A program made the translations under genes and the position numbers. DNA of 64,000 nucleotides from Sutcliffiella cohnii (GTDB lineage Bacteria; Bacillota; Bacilli; Bacillales; Bacillaceae_I): positions 4,336,869-4,400,868 of the forward strand of contig NZ_CP018866.1 in NCBI RefSeq assembly GCF_002250055.1, given 5' to 3'. Of the stretch, positions 59,789-64,000 are shown in pieces. The notes under the pieces were generated by a model. That model saw only the letters and a program-made list of their open reading frames with translations, did not search any database and was not told the origin of the DNA. Within the stretch, counting starts at the first letter, position 1; each line of letters opens with the position of its first letter.

Positions 59789-62700
59789 TTATAATATTTT
59801 TCGTCGATTCTTATAAACGATTACTAAGCTTGCCATAATGAGAATAAGCCCAATCGCTATCCAATTATAAAAATGTGTGGCCGTTTTAGGTAATAGATTT
59901 GATTGGTTACCACTATTCGTTTCTGGCTGTTTCGTTATTTCTTTTTCATTAGACTGTTTTGAGTTGTCCGTTTTTTGTCCTTTTTCTGTGTTTATGTTTT
60001 CCTCTTTCGGATTCTCAACGACAGGTTGTTCCCCTACTGGATCTTCCTCTACTGGATCTGTTGGTTTTGGAAGTTCTGAATGAATATTCCCTTTAGTAAA
60101 AGTCCAAATATCCGAAACGGCTCTACCGGTGTATTGGTCTTCTGCTACAACATACCAAGAATACGTTTTATTTTGCTCTAGATTTAACCAGTTCATTTCC
60201 GTTTGACTACCACTCTCTACTCCGTCAACCGTACCGATTTCTGTATCTGTGTATACATTAACAGCAAAATAATCAGTAGCAACTCGCTTTTCTTTTACTG
60301 TTAAATCGACTTCGATAATAAATTCATCTTTTTCAGGGTAGTCAGTTGGATCATAGTAATTGTATTTGTCTAAATAAGGAGAATACGTATTTACGATAAT
60401 TCGATTGTTGTCTTGATCTATATGCAACAATCTCATATATCCTAGTCCACCTTCCGGACCACCTTGGTAGTCTGCAAGCATTTGATAAACTTTACGATCT
60501 GTCACTCCATCACCGTTATCATCCACTTCACTAACTAATGTTTGTGCATCATGGTAATGGCCACTTAGAACAGCCACTACGTTTTTATTTGGCACAACAA
60601 CTTCGTTAAAAATACGGTTACCGATTGGACTACGGTTCCCTGAAACTAGTAAATATTCATGGAAGTTTAAAATCGCGATACGGTCTGGATATTGCGCTAA
60701 TACATCATTCATCCATTCAATATCTTCGTCGGAAACTCCCCATCCCATATGCACCATGATGAAATCATTGCCTTTTTCGGAAATTAAATCGAAATGGCCA
60801 CGGTTATTTTTATAGGAGCCACCGTAATAAGGTTTATTTTTAAAGCGCTCCTCACCAAACCACTTATAATATTCGGTATAATCGTCATTTATATAATCGA
60901 CATCATGGTTTCCAGCGATAACGCCATAAGGAATGTTATGGTCATCTAACGTCTTCATCGCTCTGTCTGCATTCACCCATTGAAACTCTTGATAGTATTT
61001 ATCTACCAGGTCACCCGAGTGGAACACATATTTAATTTTCAACTCATCTTTATTTTCAGCAATCCAATGAGTCATTCCATCATAAATATGAGGATAACTC
61101 TCTGAATAATATTGTGTATCTGTCATCCAAACGAATGTATAGTCATATTCCTCCGGTGAACTTGGTATTTCATCTTGAACTAATACGTTTACTTTTTGCT
61201 CTTTCACATATTCATGGAACGATACGATTCCTTTTAACTCAAAGTCTTCTATTCCAGCAATCTTGTAATCTAGTAATTCCCACTTCTTTGTATCGTGATT
61301 CCAAGCATACATGGATACTTTACGAACATCGAGAGAATTTCCGTTCCAAACTAGTTCAATCAAATCATTTTCGTCAATCGTCTCATCTATTGTCACTTCA
61401 AAACGATGGTATGGGAATTGTGTACTTGAATCATTCGTTACATAGTTTCCATCCTTTTCGGAAATGGTTACATACTCCTCGTCTCCAAATTTCTCTTCCC
61501 CTTCCGGCACCATCGTTTGTGGTGGCTCATAATCAGTAGCATTGGAGAAAATTCGGATGGAGTCTGTTCGCTTCGCATCGTATTTAAATCCTTCATAGAA
61601 TGATACTTTTAACTCGTCATCTGTAGGATCACTTACTTTCACTACTAATGTAGGGTCACCATCTACTGAATGATCTGCACTGTCCGTTGGTGAAACTAAC
61701 TCTGGCTTAAACGGATTTTCATTCACTACAGAAAAATGCACCGTTTCTTCTGCTCTGTTACCAACATTGTCTGTCGCAATGACGACTAGCTTGTGCTCTC
61801 CAGGTGAAAGCAGTGAAGATGCTGTTTCGTACGGTGTTTCTATTTCCTTCCCATTAAGCAACACTCTAACAGTACTTACACCTGCAATATTGTCTGTCGC
61901 TTGTACTTCTATTGTAAAAGGACCTTTATATTCGTGACCTTCCATTATAGATGTAGAGACTTGAGGTGCTGTGTTATCAACAAAAACAGTCGCCGCCATT
62001 GTTTCGTTTTGTTTTACGTCTAGCGCTTTAATCGTATATTCACCATCTAAAACAGTAGTTGTATCAAAAATAAAGGATTGGGATGGTGCTTGTTCCTCTG
62101 TAATCGTAAACGTAAAATGTTCAAATGGTCGGTACGTTCCGTCATCACCCATATCAAAAACTTGTGTTGGGTCTGATTTTAATGGATCGCGTAGTATCGT
62201 ACCGTCTGGTAATACGAGGCGAACATCTCGTAAGTTAAAGTCGTCACGGTTTTCTTCTAATTGATCCAGTTCGAAAGGTGATGATTTATTTCCTGATCTA
62301 ACTGTAATTGTATTTTCTCCTACCGTGAGGCGGTCCGCTTCAATCGGTATCGTAATTAATGTCCAATCTGCCATCGTTCTATCAAAGATATGAAGAATGT
62401 CGTCTCCCATTGTGACCGCATTTTGGAATAATGCATTGATACCACTCACTTCATAAGCAAAATACGCATCCTGCTCCAATGAAGAATACAATCCTTCTGT
62501 CCATTCTTCCTCATCAATATAAAGCTTTACATCACCCGAAACAGCTGAAGGTGACGTACCTTTGATGACTTTTTTGCCTGCTATAACTTCTCCATCCGAT
62601 ACATTTAAACGAAGGCTAGACTTGTCATAAAGACTAGAAACGGTAATTCGTTTTGTTTCACTGACTAATTCATTTGTACCGTCCGAAACGACAAAATAGT

Positions 62701-64000
62701 AGTCCACATAGTCTTCCCCAATAATGTCAGGAGAGGCAATTGTCCAGAAAAACGTTTCATTTTCTTGATTTTTATTTAAAATAACCCCTCTGTAATCATT
62801 GTCTGTACTTAATGAATAAAACAGACGGACTGACTTTACTTCTCTATCATCCGAAGCTTCCGCTCTAATTAAAATATCTTCTGTTTCTAACACTTCTGTT
62901 ACGCTTGTTAAATCTGTTACTATTGGTGGTGTTGTGTCATCCTCAAGTTCCACAACTTGAGGTGGTACTTGGAAAGATTCCACTCTTCCAGGTGTTGCAG
63001 CTTCAATGCTTAGTTTTGTAGATTGAATAGTACCATCTTGTGGATATTTATAAAGAATTCCTTGATCTGGATGAGTATCGTCTACACCAGGCTCATCATT
63101 ATAGTAAGCGATTGAGATTGGTTTTTTTGCATTCGTAGCTACTAAAAGCCCTCTCATTGCCGCATTTGCCATACCAGCGCTATAAATTCGAACAATATCT
63201 TTATTTTCCACTAAATCAGAGCCATAATTTGCATTGAAATCGTCTACTGTGCTGTGACCGTTTTGATCATTAATAATCCAAAATACGAGCGTCCCTTTTG
63301 ACGGAATCATTACTTCTTCTGGGATAGAAGGCCATACTACATCCGTATTTGGATCGGCACCGTAGCGATAATTTATTTTGTAATCTTTAAAGTTAATGTC
63401 TTTATTCGTATTGTTATATATTTCAATAAACTCATAACCATCAGCCGTTCCTACATTTGTAGAATCAGGGACAATTTCCGTTACGAGAAAATGAGGGAGA
63501 CTATTATAATCCACTTCACTTACTTGAACAGAGATTGTATATTCTTCCGTTTTGGCTATATTAAACCCATCCGTTGCTTCAATATAATATATAACATCAC
63601 CCTGTACATCTAATCCTGGTATATCCGCTCTATATATTTGTGAATTATCTTCTGAGGACCTCATCGGAATAGACTTCCAATCGTCACCTTCCGCTAGTTT
63701 ATAAAAGACGTTAGCAAACGGTGTTGTCTCGTTATCTGTTATTTCCGCTTCTATTTGTACGGGAGAAAAAGCTGTTGCTTCAGTAACAGGCTCATGAGAA
63801 ATTACCGGTGCTTCTATGTCGACAGGTAGCTCCTCTAGTTCAATACGTTTCGTTGGAACTTGAATAGGTTCAATTGTACCTGGTGTTGGTGGTGCAAGGC
63901 TTTTGTATTTTTCCATCTCTGTACCTGATTGTGGAAACTTATACTCGATACCAGCTCCTGTATTATCGTTATCCGATCCTAAATAACTTGCTGAAACTAC
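59789..64000 (-). CDS. Giant LPxTA-anchored surface metallophosphoesterase (partial, 5' end outside window)
   Basis: At least 1,403 residues; the frame stays open to the window edge and the 28 extra codons past the internal Met repeat a motif seen later (GIEYKFPQSGT vs GILYKYPQDGT), so the true start lies beyond 64000. Order in the visible part: Ig-like/Y-shaped domains (about 45-130, 330-430), a lamin-tail domain (about 145-265; VTEIVPDSTNVGTADGYEFI), Ig-like/CARDB region, then a calcineurin-type metallophosphoesterase (about 965-1200; GDLVD, AGNHDVD, LSGHYHDAQ). The end is a Pro/Glu-rich wall spacer, LPKTAT, one membrane helix and KNRRK: a sortase signal. Confidence 0.9.
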   Translation of the reverse strand, partial: VVSASYLGSDNDNTGAGIEYKFPQSGTEMEKYKSLAPPTPGTIEPIQVPTKRIELEELPVDIEAPVISHEPVTEATAFSPVQIEAEITDNETTPFANVFYKLAEGDDWKSIPMRSSEDNSQIYRADIPGLDVQGDVIYYIEATDGFNIAKTEEYTISVQVSEVDYNSLPHFLVTEIVPDSTNVGTADGYEFIEIYNNTNKDINFKDYKINYRYGADPNTDVVWPSIPEEVMIPSKGTLVFWIINDQNGHSTVDDFNANYGSDLVENKDIVRIYSAGMANAAMRGLLVATNAKKPISIAYYNDEPGVDDTHPDQGILYKYPQDGTIQSTKLSIEAATPGRVESFQVPPQVVELEDDTTPPIVTDLTSVTEVLETEDILIRAEASDDREVKSVRLFYSLSTDNDYRGVILNKNQENETFFWTIASPDIIGEDYVDYYFVVSDGTNELVSETKRITVSSLYDKSSLRLNVSDGEVIAGKKVIKGTSPSAVSGDVKLYIDEEEWTEGLYSSLEQDAYFAYEVSGINALFQNAVTMGDDILHIFDRTMADWTLITIPIEADRLTVGENTITVRSGNKSSPFELDQLEENRDDFNLRDVRLVLPDGTILRDPLKSDPTQVFDMGDDGTYRPFEHFTFTITEEQAPSQSFIFDTTTVLDGEYTIKALDVKQNETMAATVFVDNTAPQVSTSIMEGHEYKGPFTIEVQATDNIAGVSTVRVLLNGKEIETPYETASSLLSPGEHKLVVIATDNVGNRAEETVHFSVVNENPFKPELVSPTDSADHSVDGDPTLVVKVSDPTDDELKVSFYEGFKYDAKRTDSIRIFSNATDYEPPQTMVPEGEEKFGDEEYVTISEKDGNYVTNDSSTQFPYHRFEVTIDETIDENDLIELVWNGNSLDVRKVSMYAWNHDTKKWELLDYKIAGIEDFELKGIVSFHEYVKEQKVNVLVQDEIPSSPEEYDYTFVWMTDTQYYSESYPHIYDGMTHWIAENKDELKIKYVFHSGDLVDKYYQEFQWVNADRAMKTLDDHNIPYGVIAGNHDVDYINDDYTEYYKWFGEERFKNKPYYGGSYKNNRGHFDLISEKGNDFIMVHMGWGVSDEDIEWMNDVLAQYPDRIAILNFHEYLLVSGNRSPIGNRIFNEVVVPNKNVVAVLSGHYHDAQTLVSEVDDNGDGVTDRKVYQMLADYQGGPEGGLGYMRLLHIDQDNNRIIVNTYSPYLDKYNYYDPTDYPEKDEFIIEVDLTVKEKRVATDYFAVNVYTDTEIGTVDGVESGSQTEMNWLNLEQNKTYSWYVVAEDQYTGRAVSDIWTFTKGNIHSELPKPTDPVEEDPVGEQPVVENPKEENINTEKGQKTDNSKQSNEKEITKQPETNSGNQSNLLPKTATHFYNWIAIGLILIMASLVIVYKNRRKIL

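Overview
This is a chromosomal segment from a spore-forming, low-GC Firmicute of the family Bacillaceae. Three lines of evidence support that: sporulation genes (spoIIQ, spoIID, spoIIR), strong AAGGAGG-type ribosome binding sites with many TTG/GTG starts, and a gene order matching Bacillus: spoIIQ / spoIID-murA-ywmB-ywzB / nuo / atp / upp-glyA-ywlG-rpiB-ywlE-mntP-ywlC-ywlB-spoIIR. Nearly every gene is on the minus strand. The ATP synthase c and a subunits look neutrophile-type. No tRNA, rRNA, CRISPR or prophage was seen.

Layout. 0-7 kb: TPR protein, acetyltransferase, then a five- to six-gene set joining a two-subunit Na+/organic-acid symporter (VC_2705/DUF4212 type) to a cNMP-CBS-DUF294 protein and a DEDDh exonuclease, with a promoter and a cre-like operator upstream. 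7-14 kb: DUF1028 protein, a 37-residue membrane peptide, pcp, a split chromate transporter, an intact IS256-family element with 8-bp target duplication, and a YwrD-type gamma-glutamyltransferase. 13.7-17.3 kb: two tandem paralogous orphan histidine kinases of sporulation-kinase type. 17.5-25 kb: spoIIQ, a large repeat tract, a probably frameshifted GyrI-like gene, a pentapeptide-repeat gene, spoIID, murA, ywmB, ywzB. 25-36 kb: an 11-gene complex I operon (nuoN-M-L-K-J-I-H-D-C-B-A) with no nuoE, F or G and a long Ala/Lys-rich extension on NuoC. 36.8-44.2 kb: the complete F1Fo ATP synthase operon with atpZ and atpI. 44.5-64 kb: Vpr-like protease, upp, glyA, an ECF sigma/anti-sigma pair, ywlG, rpiB, two chemoreceptors, ywlE, mntP, ywlC, ywlB, spoIIR, and the 3' part of a very large LPxTA-anchored metallophosphoesterase.

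The most unusual feature is a scattered family of intergenic arrays that differ in sequence from site to site but nearly all share a 21-bp period (two helical turns). They lie at 1-235, 8.04-8.36, 10.45/11.9, 18.66-19.85, 36.1-36.8, 47.0-47.6 and 56.5 kb. The IS256 copy landed inside one of them. A second notable feature is a dense cluster of seven perfect DnaA boxes in and upstream of ywlC.

Nuo and Atp form the respiratory energy block. glyA/upp/rpiB serve one-carbon, pyrimidine and pentose metabolism. spoIIQ, spoIID and spoIIR, with sigma-F/E-like promoters, serve engulfment and mother-cell signalling. The LPxTA protein, Vpr-like protease and chemoreceptors face the environment.
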